64,000 nucleotides of DNA from Annona cherimola. Taxonomy: Eukaryota; Streptophyta; Magnoliopsida; Magnoliales; Annonaceae. This document shows positions 1 to 11,387 of the stretch, piece by piece. The notes beneath the pieces were generated by a model, which saw nothing but the letters and a program-made list of their open reading frames with translations, did no database searches and had not been told where the DNA came from. The position numbers were made by a program, and so were the translations under genes. The stretch lies in assembly GCA_030490835.1 (NCBI GenBank), contig CM059975.1, positions 37,914,133-37,978,132 on the forward strand, read 5' to 3'. Each line of letters opens with the position of its first letter. Within the stretch, counting starts at the first letter, position 1.

Positions 1-1283
1 AATGTATGATTACCCTACTTAGGGGACTAATGTGATGTGTAATAGCCCATGTAATGCACAAGTATGTGCTATATGGGCATAACAACTTGAAAAGTCGAAA
101 GAATTATGTATGTTGATAAAAAAGGGTTGAAAAACTGAGTTGAACGCAAGCAAAAGAAATATATGAATGTTATATCATTTTTATATGTATAGGCAAAGGC
201 AAAGGCAAAGGGATAAGCGAAACGGAAAGCTAAGCAAGCGAGGTAAGCAAGCAGCTTTCTAAATGACTTTTGTTTTAAATGCTTTCCAAGTTGTTTAAGG
301 ATGGTCATTCCTTATCTATATGCGTATTGAAATGTTATTTCTATTGAAATAAATGATTGCTTATGGTTTCGCAATTATTCATAAAAAGTAATAATGTATG
401 GATTTGAAACAATGTTTCAAAAGGGATGGTGCAAAGAATTCTCTACATGAGAATGACAAGTTCCATGTGTAAGGGGGTATATGATGCTGAGGTGACTAAA
501 AGTCATGCATGGAATGGAAATCAAGTAGGCTAGTCGAGGTAGTAAGTGGACGAGGAGTCCCCCTTGACGTTGCCAAGTCGGTAGGTTCGGCGCCAAGGAT
601 GGAAAGGATTATGTCATGAAAGAGGGTTCCCCGAGCTAGCGTATCGTCACATGAAGGATAGCGTCATCAATGAAAATGATGCATTTGGACATCCAATGTT
701 TATGAAGTGTTTATGAATGATTTATGAAAAGGTTTTTGCTCCACAAGTAGTTGATCACTTGATAAGTGTCTCTACTGAAGTGAGAAAAATGCTTTTAAAT
801 AAATATGCCTTCAAAATGAATTACCTGTAAAATATAAGCTTGCTTATTGGGTTTCGACTTACGTTTTCATTTTCCAAACCCATATACAGGTGAAAGAAGA
901 GACCTAGTAAAGGAGCAAGAGCTATCCATTGAAGAAATGGAAAAACATTATAAGTTCATGTTTGTGAAAAACTTATGATGAATGATTGTAAATTTACCTT
1001 GATGTTTTATGTTGACATCTATGATGATACATGCAATGACATCTTATTTATGAGTTTTTTTTGAAATATGTTATGAAAATCATGTATAGTTATGACATTA
1101 TTTGATGGAAATGAATCAGATATGCATGAAATAAACATATGAGGAATTAAACCCCTATATAAAGATATTTAATTGGATAAATATCCGTTAAAACCCACCG
1201 TGTGATAGGGCAACAATCCTGATCACGTTTACCAGTCGAACGATCTTGAGGTAAGGATTTGATGCTCGGGCTGGGGCGCCACA
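1..1283. mobile_element. 3' part of long gypsy-like solo LTR (unit before unit 1's B)
   Basis: This is the end of the 3.9 kb LTR described at 21188-33644. It ends in GGGGCGCCACA at 1283, and the 5-bp duplication actaa follows at 1284-1288. It has no coding capacity: the single small minus-strand ORF at 69-308 has no recognisable domain. Unlike its later copies, it is not interrupted by element A. Confidence 0.75.
1033..1037. other. Empty target site of element A
   Basis: The pentamer gcaat occurs once here, between atacat and gacatc. In unit 2 the same pentamer occurs on both sides of element A (24881-24885 and 33394-33398). LTR elements do not excise cleanly, so a single undisturbed copy marks the pre-insertion state. 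Confidence 0.93.
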
Positions 1284-1805
1284 ACTAATCTAGGACTATG
1301 GTATTCAAAGGGGTCAACTTTTGATCTAATCGGCTACTCGGATGTGAATTTTCCCTGTTACAAAGCACATAAAAAAAGCACTAGTGGAACATGCCAATTT
1401 CTTGGAAACATGTTGGTTTCATAGTTTTCAAGAAAACAGACTAATGTTTCTCTATCTACGGCGGAAGCCGAATATATAGCCGCTGGGAGCTGTCGTGTGC
1501 AACTACTTTTGATGAAACAACAACTTAAAGATTATGGTGTTGATTATCATGATATTCCAATTAGATGTGATAATACAAGTGCAATTTGTTTGACCAAAAA
1601 TCCTGTGTTGCATTCTAGAACAAAGCATATAGATATAAGACACCATTTTATTTGTGAACATATTGAAAATCATGATATTTGTTTGGAATATATGAAAACA
1701 GAGGATCAAATTGTAGATATTTTTACGAAACCTCTAGCAAAAGAATCATTTTATAAAATTAGAAATGATATGGGTATGATTGAGTTTGATAGAAATATAA
1801 TATGA
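1284..1805 (+). pseudogene. Element B pol remnant: RNase H domain, C-terminal end
   Basis: The translation parallels residues about 860-1024 of the intact element A pol. It begins at the LxLWYPKGS region and runs through the SDA(D/N)F strand, [24 protein letters not shown] and HSRTKHID motifs to the RNDMGM terminus. It would contribute the RNase H that removes RNA from RNA/DNA hybrids during reverse transcription. It is broken: an in-frame TAG replaces the Trp of VSWFSRKQ, and an RNase H Asp is replaced (SDVNF instead of SDADF). The 5' side is separated from the rest of pol by the gypsy-like LTR and its actaa duplication. The last 309 bases (1497-1805) remain open. Confidence 0.88.
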
Positions 1806-1842
1806 TAGGGGAAGTGTTCCTAGAAAGTCTAAGTTGAAAGAT

Positions 1843-1974
1843 CCAAGTCGACTCCAGTATTCCCAAGTTGACTTCAGTGAAGTCGACTCCAGTAAGTCGA
1901 AGTCAACTTCGTGAGGGGCGAAGTCGACTACACATAGGCGAAGTCAACTTCGGTTAGGGTAAGTTGACTCCAGA
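1843..1974. promoter_or_regulatory. AAGTCGAC palindrome block between pol and the extra ORF
   Basis: About eight close repeats of AAGTCGACT / AAGTTGACT / GAAGTCAACTTC occur in 130 bp. This is the same motif class that fills the LTRs, but here it is internal and directly precedes the CT-rich leader of the extra ORF. A regulatory role is inference. The copy in unit 2 is at about 34204-34335. Confidence 0.55.
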
Positions 1975-1994
1975 GCGCGTCACTTCATCTTCCC

Positions 1995-2640
1995 GTGTCG
2001 TTCTTCCTCTTCTTCCTTCCCTATCCTTTCTTTTTCTCTCTTTCTATTCTGTCTCTGCTCCCTTCCGACTTTGCTTCTTTCTCACTCTCTCTGCTTGTAT
2101 CGCATCTAACTATCTCTCTTACACTTTCTCTTTTTCCTCTCTCTGTTTGCCGGAATACATCTCGTTCTTCCAACAACTTGTCCCTCTCTCTCTCTCTCTC
2201 GGATTCCTCCATTCCAGTAGTCGTTTTCATCTCCGGCAGCTAATTCTGGCCGTCGGTTCCCTGTTTTCGAGTATCTCTTCTCTTTTCCTCACTTTGTTAC
2301 TCTGCTGTTCTCATTTCTCCTTCTGTGTTTCTCTCTCTCTCTCTCAGTTTATTTCTCTCAGATTCTATCTCTCATCTCTCGATTCCTCACATCTCTCTTT
2401 GTTTCTCACTTTCTCTCCGTGTATGATCTCTCTCTCTCTCTCTATCTCACTTGCATTTCTCTCTATTTGATTTTCGTCCCTAATTCGTCTTCTGTTCCGA
2501 GCAGAGTTTTGTATTCATTTTCTCTCAAATCAGATCTGTTTCTCTCTTTGGATTTCTCTAGCTCATCTCCCTTTTTATCTCTCTAATTCTCTCTTATATT
2601 GTCTTTCTTTTCTCTCTCTAGATCTGACCGGTCCCTCTGT
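1995..2640 (+). other. CT-rich tract resembling a plant 5' leader
   Basis: The plus strand is strongly pyrimidine-rich, with runs of (CT)n up to about nine repeats. It lies between the palindrome block and the ATG of the extra ORF. ORFs on either strand here (such as 1964-2470) are Ser/Leu/Phe low-complexity translations of CT repeats and not proteins. The counterpart is 34356-35000, where one (CT) run is longer. Confidence 0.6.
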
Positions 2641-2754
2641 TTCCGGGGTGACCACCGGCTACTACCTCTCTCATTCAGTCCATAGTTGCTCTCAAACTTC
2701 CCATTTTCAAAATTTCAGCTTGAAACCCAATCTCATAAGCCCACTTCAAACCAA

Positions 2755-4350
2755 ATGGCCCCAAAAATGTCACCAAGAAACAGGCCGTATCCCAGACCCT
2801 CCAAATCCAATACGGGTGAGGGGGTACCCCGCAGACAACGGACTCCTTCCAAGGAGGTCCGAGAGGAAGCCTCCGCATCAGCAGGACGCCGTGTGCATTT
2901 CTGCAAGGCTAACCCCTCCTCGACGGCACCCCAACAAGCAAATTCAGACACCGGGTCTAGTAGTGATACATTGTCTGTTGCAAGTAGACAGAGACACCGT
3001 CTCAAAAGGCGCAGGTCCTAAAGATGCCGACCACTTACTTCAAGACAGAATGACAACATAGCAAATTTCACAGACACTTTTATGAGCGTAAGATTTTCGT
3101 GCCAAAAATCATCGATTTCAAATTTCTACATGATTATGAGTTTGGCATAGAAGAATTGTTAGAATTCCAAGGTTGGACTAGGCTTTTAAAAGCCGATGAT
3201 AGGGTGTATCCTAATTTGACCCGTATATTTTACTGCCTATGGGATCAGGAGTACTATGTTACCTTTGTCAAAGGAAGAGAAATCAATTTGGGTTTTGGAG
3301 AAGGAAACCACAGGGAAAACGCAATTGCTAGAATTACACATATGTTAGATGTTCCCCAAGAAGAAGAATCGATTCCAGATGGGTTATCATTAACACAACT
3401 ATACAATCAGTTGACAAGGAGCAACAAGTACCACTCAAGAATCAAGTTCCTTCATTATATGGACCTATCTCTCAGGCTTAGGGTGCTCAGGTTCTTGATT
3501 GCACATTGTATATACCCCAAAGGAGGAGGTCGAAACCAACTGAACCCACAGGAGGCAGAAATACTGTGGAAAGTGGAGAATAAGGTCAAGGTTAGCCTGC
3601 CTGCATTGCTATTAGAAGCATTGGCTTCAAAGAAGGATAACCCTCGCGGGGTATTTCCATATGGGACTTGGATCACCCGTATTATGCATTACATGGGTGT
3701 GGATCTCGATGGAGAGCCGTTTGAGGTGTTGAAGCCAACTAATGCCATAAATAAGGCATTACTGCAGAGGATGAAGATCAATGTTGATCATTTTAGGGCA
3801 CAAAGGATAAGAGAAAGGATGGGACAATCGGCTCAAGAGAAAACAAGGGGAGCAGCCCCCGCTATCATCACAGCCTTAGGACGTCCCTACTCCATCACGG
3901 GATGTCCCAGTTGAGCCTGCATCGCCCCATTCGCATGGGTCTTGTTCCCCTAGAGGTTCAGAGATACCTGACTTGGACCCATGTCCACCATCTTGGGACA
4001 ACTCGGTGAATGCGATTAGGGAGCATCTTGAGCAGATGGAGGATAGACTGACCTCCCAGATTGCCAGGATTCATATAGCTATCATGGACATGCATTCGAG
4101 GCAGGATCGTATGGATCAAGAGCATAGAGTGATTAGATACAGACTTGCATCCGAGAGTGGCAGAGTTCGGCCTATACCCGACCTAGATCCGCTTGTCAGT
4201 GAGTCTGTGCGACGTGCGCCCACACCTCAGCCTGTATCCTTGTTCTACTCCTCCGCTCATGTGAGGCCTACACCACCCATCCTCCAGGCATCCTATCCCA
4301 TCTTAGCATTTTTTTTCGCCAAATCTCAAATTCACGATCTCCATTTTTGA
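2755..4350 (+). pseudogene. Extra ORF module of element B (plant transposon-type protein), broken by frameshifts
   Basis: The first ATG at 2755 opens a basic Arg/Ser/Pro-rich segment to 3021. A second frame is open from 3054 to 3914 and encodes the main globular part: HRHFYERKIF, EELLEFQGWTRLL, RIFYCLWDQEY, FLIAHCIYPKGG, EAEILWKVENKVKVSLP, PYGTWITRIMHYMGV. A third frame (about 3973-4350) encodes a probable coiled coil (IREHLEQMEDRLTSQIARI) and a Pro-rich tail. From memory, the globular part resembles the 'putative plant transposon protein' family found in accessory ORFs of plant retroelements; this was not searched. Its position after pol matches the env-like or accessory ORF slot of some Sireviruses. 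Copy 1 carries a 17-bp deletion near 3853 that shifts the frame before the coiled coil. Function is unknown. Confidence 0.65.
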
Positions 4351-4724
4351 TTCATTGACAAAAAGGGGGAGAATAGTTGGAGTTTGAGTGAGTTTTTTAG
4401 TTGAGTCATGGGGGGTTGGGTAGTTTGTACTTACATAGGCTTGCATTTCATTTTGCATTTTTCGTATAAAATATTTGATCATATATGAAAAGTTGTTGTT
4501 CATGTTTTGAATGAATGAAAATGTTCTACTTTGTGGATGAACTGAAATTGAATTGAATAACTTTACCATATGCTATATACATGCAAATGAAATAAGTTTG
4601 AAATGCAGTGCAAATGACTCATGAATATTCGTAAGATTCCAAAACAAGATTAAATGGTATATTCTAAAGAAAATGAAAGGTATAAACTCAAATTGGTTTT
4701 GTCAATTATCAAAAAGGGGGAGAT
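4351..4724 (+). other. Element B 3' untranslated stretch with duplicated polypurine tracts
   Basis: No ORF is supported here. It contains a polypurine-like run (aaaaagggggagaa) at 4360-4373 and the functional-position tract (aaaaagggggagat) at 4711-4724, directly abutting the 3' LTR. Repeated polypurine tracts before the 3' LTR are a known Sirevirus trait. Confidence 0.75.
4711..4724 (+). other. Polypurine tract (plus-strand primer) of element B
   Basis: AAAAAGGGGGAGAT ends one base before the TGTTGG start of the 3' LTR, the expected position for plus-strand DNA priming. It is identical to the element A tract. Confidence 0.85.
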
Positions 4725-6477
4725 TGTTGGAATCAATGGCAAATGAAGCAAACATTTGTGTTTTGATGATTAACAATTCAATTTGAGTAAGTGTTGAATA
4801 CTAATATGTTTTGTGAAAATGTTTAAAGGTTATAAAAATGAAAAATCTGAATCTGACAGATCAAGTTGCAATCCAAGTCGACTCAGTTATTGACTTGAGT
4901 CAAGTCGATACCCAAGTTGACTACAAAAGCGACTTGGAAGAAGAAAAACATTCTAGTGCTGAAAATTGATCCAAGACAGATGAAGTCGCAAGGCCAAGTC
5001 GACTCCATCTATGACTTGGGTGAAGTCGCAGACCCAAGTCGACTCTAGCATCGAATTCGAGAGCCAAAACCTTCCAGCGTTGAAAACGGGATCCAAGACA
5101 AGTGAAGTTGCAAGTCTAAGTTGACTCCAGTTACGACTTGGGTGAAGTCGCAGACCCAAGTCGACTCCACCATCGACTTCAGGTGTTCAAAAGTTCCAGC
5201 GTTGAAATTTGAATATGAGACTAGTGAAGTCGCACCCGAAGTCGACTCCATGTGCGACTTGAGTAAAGTCGCATACCCAAGTCGACTCCACATGCGACTT
5301 GAAGTGCAGTTGATCCTCAATTCGACCCAGGCATCCGACTTGAGTCAAACTGAAGATAGTTTTAGTCTAAGACAAGCAATTCTACATGATAAAACCATTC
5401 AAGACTATATTCTGATTAAGGAAAACTCATTTGGCCATTTCTAAGGATTGCAAAATCAAGAATATCAAAGTATCATGAATACTAGGCTTGAAGATAAGAT
5501 CTCCAAGAGTGATTGAAGAAGTCAAAATGTCAAGAAAGATAAAAAGATCTAGTGGAAGAACCAATACAAGTTGAATGATGAGCAACCAAGCTAATTTCCA
5601 AAGAATTCAAGTTCACCAAGTGAATACAGAAAGTCCAGGACCAAGTCGACCTCAAGCAGGAACTTGAAACCCGAAGTCGCGCCCAAAGTCAACTCTAGTC
5701 TGTGAAAGTCGCATTCGAAGTCGACTCCATCTGCGACTTGGGTCGTAACGGTCAGAAAAATTCGAACGTTGGCGCATTAAATGGGTGCCACCTACCTTCA
5801 AACATTTGAATTTACTCCACCATTATAAATATGCATTCAAGTGAACGTGTTAGAGGTTAGAAAAAGCATTAACTGAGATCCAACTACCATCATCTCCAAG
5901 CATTAAGTGATCAACACAAGATTCTAGTAAAGAACTACGCTTCAACTTGCTGCACTCCTCAAAGTTGATCATATCAACTCTTCTACAAGTTCTTCCACGA
6001 GTTGAAACTTGCCTACACAATATGTAAAGTGTAGATTTCTTTACTTGATTCGTTATTTGTATTTGATATTTAGTTTAATATTGGGATTTTAAACCAAGTG
6101 AAAGCAAAGTAGCATTGTGACTTGAGTGGGACTTGTTACCTACTTATGCTGTGATTTGTACACGCCCCCTAGAGCTGGAATCTAGAAGAGAGCTGTTGCT
6201 CTAGTTGTATATGAGAATACATAGTGGAGCCCAAGTCACGATGGGTGTGAGCTTGGAAGAGTGGAGTAAGGGAGGTTGCCCAAACCACTATAAAAATCTT
6301 GCCTATTGCTGTGATTTACATTTATATTTTTATTGCTTTATTACTCTCCATATTATTCATTTATTTCATTAAGGGGATTAAATCAAACAGGGTCAAATTT
6401 CTGTTTAAGTGAAAATTTTTAACATACCCAATTCACCCCTCCCCTCTTGGGTAATTGCCATAAACTCGGGACCAACA
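4725..6477 (+). mobile_element. 3' LTR of element B (1753 bp)
   Basis: It starts TGTTGGAATC and ends GGGACCAACA. GTCGAC palindromes cluster at about 4870-5350 and 5640-5735, followed by CGAACGTTGGCGC, a TATAAATA box and one copy of the CCCCCTAGAGCTGGAATCTAG segment. The downstream flank begins ttaaa and the upstream flank of the 5' LTR is ttaag, a 5-bp target duplication with one change. The LTR is complete here, whereas the 5' LTR is internally deleted. Confidence 0.9.
5824..5831 (+). promoter_or_regulatory. TATA box of the element B 3' LTR
   Basis: TATAAATA lies about 90 bp after the last palindrome repeat, in the same relative position as the TATAAATAG of element A. The region is deleted from B's own 5' LTR. 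Confidence 0.6.
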
Positions 6478-7949
6478 TTAAAGTGTTAGGGTTAGAAATT
6501 TTAAACCCTAATAAGATAGAGAAATAAAATTTTTCTATGGAGATAAAATACGAGTATAGAACCCAGATGGATAATTTTAGAATAATATTTTATTGTGAAA
6601 GACCATGATTGTTTTAGAACTAAAATAATATGAGGTGATGTGGGAGATGGGTTTCTCTAGATAAATTATTGAAATTGAGAAAGAGAAAATAGAGATAATT
6701 AAGGATGAAATTAGAGGGAAGAATTTTAGAATATTATTTATAAAATAATATAATTATTTTGATGTAGATTAAATTGAAAAGGGAATCTTGTAAAGCCCAA
6801 AGTTGGAGATTTGAAATTTTTTGCGAAAAAGGTAAGTGAGAATTTTCCGCTTTTATTTGGATGTTTATTGATGCGTATTTTTCAGTATAGATGTTTTGTG
6901 ATGAGTTGGATGTTTTGTGTGAGATTTTTTGAAAAAAATTCTTTTTGAGATATATGCTTTTTATCTTTAATTATTTAATTGAGTTGAGGATTATGAAAAA
7001 TTTATTTGAGTTGATGATGGATTTGTAAATATTTTTAGCAAGTGAATTATTTTAGCTTGATGGATATGTTTAAAAGCACGTGTATTATGTATGAGCGCAT
7101 TTTTATAGGTTGAGTATGACATATGATGATTCTCTAGGCGAGCCGGAGAATAAGATGAGTTACGGTATGGTAAGTTATAACCGTGAGAGAAGTTTGATGA
7201 TGATGAGTCTACTTAGTGCGCTAGGTGACATGGAGGTCATGTTGAGGACGAGCATTTGCATTGCATGAGCATTTGGAGCATGAGAGCTTGCATGAGCATA
7301 GTATGGATGAGCATATGAATTTTTGAGATATTTGGTGTTTGAGTTATTTTATGGAAATAATGTTTGTTTTGTTCAATATTTGAGTTTTTTTGCTATCATA
7401 CATACTGAGTTGGCCTAGACTCATGATTTCTTATGTTGATGTTTTTAGATTGCAGGATTGATATCGAAGAACATTTTACTTGATGCATAAATGAGTAAGG
7501 ACTACTTTTATAAAAATCTAATTTTAATAGAGTTGATGCATGGTCAATAATGATGATGATTTGGAGGAGAATGGGAACAATTTATTTTGTTTACGCAAAG
7601 CAGTAACAACGGTTAAGGAATTTTTAATGGAGGTTTGACAGGTTGATGTATAAATATTCCCTCAGCCTAAATGAGTTATGTGGTAAGAACTTCTTGTAAA
7701 ATTTATTTTTATGGAATTGATATGTAGTTGTTTATGTAGATGAATTGGAGGTGATTTAGACAAATTTATTTTGTTTAGCTTTTATATTTTATTTTATGTA
7801 CTATAATGGATAGTATGATGCAAGAATGCTTGTACAGGGTGATTCCATATAATCCCTCAACATTATGATTCTATGAAGATGTTACCAGATTTTCAGTGAC
7901 GTTTAACTACCGTTGGCTAAGTGGGAAGGTTAGCTGCTGGGGTGTGACA
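6478..7949. mobile_element. Right half of gypsy-like LTR2
   Basis: This half runs from the element B insertion point to the terminus GGGGTGTGACA. With the left half (13666-14116, starting TGTAATACCC) it makes an LTR of about 1.9 kb with TG...CA ends. It is AT-rich and noncoding. Its organisation resembles the long gypsy-like LTR: shared wording around the CCNRATATGAGTC stretch in the left half, and matching termini. Superfamily assignment is from terminal sequence style only. Confidence 0.65.
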
Positions 7950-9179
7950 GGTGCTAATTATGATGGTCCCTCTCATCATGAAGGGTGAGGAAATGAATTT
8001 GTATTTGAAAAAATTTTATTGTCTTTGGCCCTAGATGCTTTTATTCTGACTCCTCAAAAATAATTAATTAAACTTGTCATTAATTTAGCTGGTGGGTCAC
8101 TGTAATGAAATCTCAAACTACGAGGATATCATGTGCTAGCGAAATGGACATCATTTTCTTCGGAGGATGAGATGTTAAGATCTTAGATTAGGAACAAATT
8201 GACCAAAATGAAATTTGTATTCTCCTTTTGAAATTTCTAAAAAAAAAAAATTTTAAAATAAACTTTTTTTCTAAAAAAAAAAAACAGACACAAACCTCCT
8301 GGTCGTATATGGCTAAAACTTTGGGCCTCTTATTTCAATACTGTTCTCGAGCTCAAAAGTAGCCTCGTTTTTTACGGAGGGCCAAAAATACCATGACTAG
8401 CTAGGCCCATAAGATGTTTCATTGAGGATTGATTCCAAATATAATACCAATTATATTCATGTTATAAAAATATCATGCACTCCTAGCCATTTTCAAAATA
8501 TGAGAACACAATCACTTTTGACCGTATAATTTTACTACAACTCCTTGTGTAAATCTTGTGCTTTGTTAGCCATATAAAAACTAGTATTTTAATCTAGGTG
8601 TAGGTTTTAGCTAGAGTCATTTTAGTTAATACACGCGGACAAAACAAAAAACGTCATCGTACTTGAAAAGGACTGAAAATATGTGTTGACGTTTATCATG
8701 AAAAAGTTGACATTGTTTACTTAAAAACGGTTCATGTTTAAGTAATTGTTGAACTAGTTAAAGTGGGTCCCATTTGCATTTTTTTTGGAAATTCATTCCA
8801 TCCATTTTGTTTAAGATATTTTATTTAATCATATTATGTTAATTCGATTTAAAATGGATGTAAACAGGCCACAAAACGAATATAGTTACGTTTTACAGTT
8901 AATATAAACTAACCAAAATTTTTATCTAATGCGGAGCCAAACGAATTTTTATTAAAATGATGTCGTGTGGTATTATGAAATAAATAATAAAAATATATGA
9001 AATAGATTCCATAAATTGGTGCAAATGGCGCCTATTTGAACCAGTTTAAATTTGCTTGAGCGTGAACATGGTTCTAACTTCTAAGTGAACGCTGTCATTT
9101 TATAAATTTGTTCAGATACATATTGGTAAGATTCATATGGTGTATCTCATAAAAAAAAGTTATATTTTGTATCTAGGTA
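7950..9179. other. AT-rich intergenic DNA, no gene seen
   Basis: No ORF with recognisable content is present. Poly-A and poly-T runs occur near 8240-8284. Nothing here could be assigned to a known repeat by eye. It is repeated at 40330-41559. Confidence 0.6.
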
Positions 9180-9739
9180 GTGATCAAACTTTTGATGAAA
9201 AGTTTTTATCATAAAAGTTTTTGAATAGAAGAAAATGATGTGACATAATAGGGATAATGATGAGGAGTAAAAATAATAAAGTTAAAATGGATAAGTTAGA
9301 TACATGAGTAGTTGTGTAGAAATGATTAAGGGTGCGTTTGGTTGGAGGTAAAACTTTTTGATGAAAACTTTTCAGAGTAGAAGTTGTCAAGTTGATAAAA
9401 AATGATGTGATATGATAAGGGTAATAACGACGCGTAAAGAGAATAAAGTTAAAATAGATAGAGTAGTTGTATGAGTATTTGTGTGGAAATGATTGAAAAG
9501 TAGGGTTGTTTATATAGGAAAATGTGAAAAATAATTAAAAAATAAAATAGTTATAAGGAGTGAAAAATTTTTGATTGAAAATTTTTCATTGACATGTTTT
9601 GTATGTAACCAAACACACCCTAAAAAATAGTGTAATTGTATGAGAAGAAGTGAAGAAATAATTATGGTAGTTGTAAAGAGTAAAAATTTTTATATTGAAA
9701 AGCTTTAGTTTGAAAAGATTTAAGTTTTAACAAACACCC
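9180..9739. mobile_element. Outer, degraded MITE split by a related MITE
   Basis: The sequences flanking the inner MITE (about 9180-9329 and 9624-9739) resemble the inner element's own arms (GATGAAAAGTTTTT, AATGATGTGA, AATAAAGTTAAAAT). The right flank ends in AACAAACACCC, a degenerate version of the inner terminal repeat. The left terminal repeat is not clear, so the left edge is approximate. Confidence 0.5.
9330..9620. mobile_element. Tourist-like (PIF/Harbinger-type) MITE, 291 bp
   Basis: The terminal inverted repeats are GGGTGCGTTTGGTT at the left and AACCAAACACACCC at the right, with one mismatch in 14. They are flanked by TAA on both sides (9327-9329 and 9621-9623), the 3-bp duplication typical of PIF/Harbinger elements. 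There is no coding capacity. The second copy is 41710-42000. Confidence 0.8.
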
Positions 9740-10064
9740 ATCGCCATATTTGAAATTAATCTTTTATTATATCAAGTAATGTGATAGTTAATTATAGCTC
9801 TCCACAGGTACCTGCCTAACCTGATTTCTATATCACGAGTTATCTTTAATTTTTTATCGAACCAAACTGTTATACTTTAATCTTTGTTCACTTCATCTGG
9901 TGCACATTAATTTTTACACCGTCTAGCATGACCTGATCTTAAACCTTATTTGACTATAGCATTCTAATGGAATGTAAGTTGCATACCCTGCGAAATTAGG
10001 ACATCTGCAATTCAGATGAACAGCACAAAAGTTCATTGCGAATTTTTTAAAAAGAGAATGTTAT

Positions 10065-10107
<43 letters not shown>

Positions 10108-11387
10108 AATTACTTAGTAAAGTAATAACTTTTTATAAAATAATATCCTTAATGAAAATAGGAAGAAATGTAGGGCATCTCGGGTTCAATCCAGCTGTAG
10201 GAATCCGTGTCTTGCATTTTCAAGAGCAATATTTCCTATAAATAAATTGTTTGATTTACACTCATCAAGTATGCATTGAAAAAGAATGTACTTGGAATAA
10301 TTGGAGTTAAAAGATAAAGAGATAAAAAAAAGGACATATGGATAAATATTTTAAAATATAAGTAATAATGAGAAAATAAATACTATTACTTGTCGATCTT
10401 AGTGAAATTCAATATCAGGAAATAGTTCTACTAATGCATGATGTACAACATTTGTTATTTTGGGCCTCGATTCTTGATGATGATATAAATTAATCCATTT
10501 ATAATTTTATTATTATGGATATACCTAAAAACCTGAAACCAACTGTTCATGTTAGTGGAAAATAAAAACCATTTAAGAGTGAATCTTAACCCGTTAATAT
10601 TATTTATTTATTTAAACACTATATACATTATAAATTAAACATCAAAACCTTTTAAAATGTTCATCACAATTATTTAAATGCTTGTATATTGTTTTGTAAC
10701 ATTATAATAATTTTTATAGTTAACATTATAATACCATTTTCAATGGATTTAAATGAGTTTCAAAGTTACGTGGAGCGGCTGAAATAGAATTCTTATTAAA
10801 ACGATTTTTGATATCTTGTTTGAATAGATATATTGGATCAATAGTTTGGATTGATCTTGCATAATGAGTCAATGACTGATAGGAAGCTCGAATATGACCT
10901 CGAATATGATGAATGTAACAATTTACTTCGGTACATCATGCACCACTAAAATGATTACCTAAAACATCATATCAATCTAAGATATGTATAAAAGATGTAT
11001 TTTTAATAATTAACAATCTCTCACAACTGCATCCAAATCAATAGACCTCGTCGTTTTCTGAAAGTGGGAAAATGGGTGGCACATTATATTTCTTTTGGAT
11101 CAGGATCTTTACTCTTTTTAATGCAATTCGACACCATGTTATATGTCAATTCTATTTTTTCTTACTGTTAGTTACATTTCTAATTATCGTAGTTCATAGT
11201 TTATATCAAAATCTATCTATGCTGTCCTTATTTGTTTTATTTTTATAATTATTATTTATCACATCATGATCATATAAATCAGTCAATCTGTTCTCTTCAC
11301 TTTTCTATGTTCTTTTTTCTCCTTTTTTTCTATTCCCAAAAGCTAGGACCCTTCAAGGGCATCACATTCAAGTAATCCAATTCAATA
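9740..11387. other. AT-rich intergenic DNA with one AT microsatellite
   Basis: No gene, RNA gene or bounded transposon is recognised. The stretch contains the AT repeat at 10068-10105. It is repeated at 42119-43766. Confidence 0.55.
10068..10105. repeat. (AT)19 microsatellite
   Basis: This is an uninterrupted AT dinucleotide run. The unit 2 copy at 42449-42484 has 18 repeats plus one extra flanking A, so the locus differs in length between tandem units. Confidence 0.95.

Larger units (their letters stand above)
1284..6477 (+). mobile_element. 3' portion of degenerate Sirevirus element B (5' part lies before the window)
   Basis: This stretch holds the end of pol (RNase H), a palindrome block, a CT-rich leader, the extra ORF module, a polypurine tract and the complete 3' LTR. 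Its 5' portion would lie upstream of base 1. The complete copy of the same element spans 14117-38857. Confidence 0.85.

Noticed and set aside
69..308. 79-codon minus-strand ORF repeated three times in the window
   Set aside because: It recurs only because the tandem unit does. It lies in a noncoding LTR and has low-complexity aromatic/Ala composition with no known domain.
1964..2470. 168-codon ORF rich in Ser, Leu and Phe with apparent membrane segments (and its copy at 34325-34846)
   Set aside because: It is the translation of a CT-rich low-complexity tract. The hydrophobicity is a by-product of TCT/CTC/TTC codons.
4860..5320. Regularly spaced repeats that might suggest a CRISPR-like array
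   Set aside because: The repeats are degenerate palindromes with variable spacing inside an LTR of a plant retroelement; no uniform repeat/spacer structure exists.
10155..10205. GGGTTCAATCC segment resembling a tRNA T-loop or SINE B box
   Set aside because: It is one base short of the usual B-box pattern, with no matching A box, acceptor stem or cloverleaf nearby.
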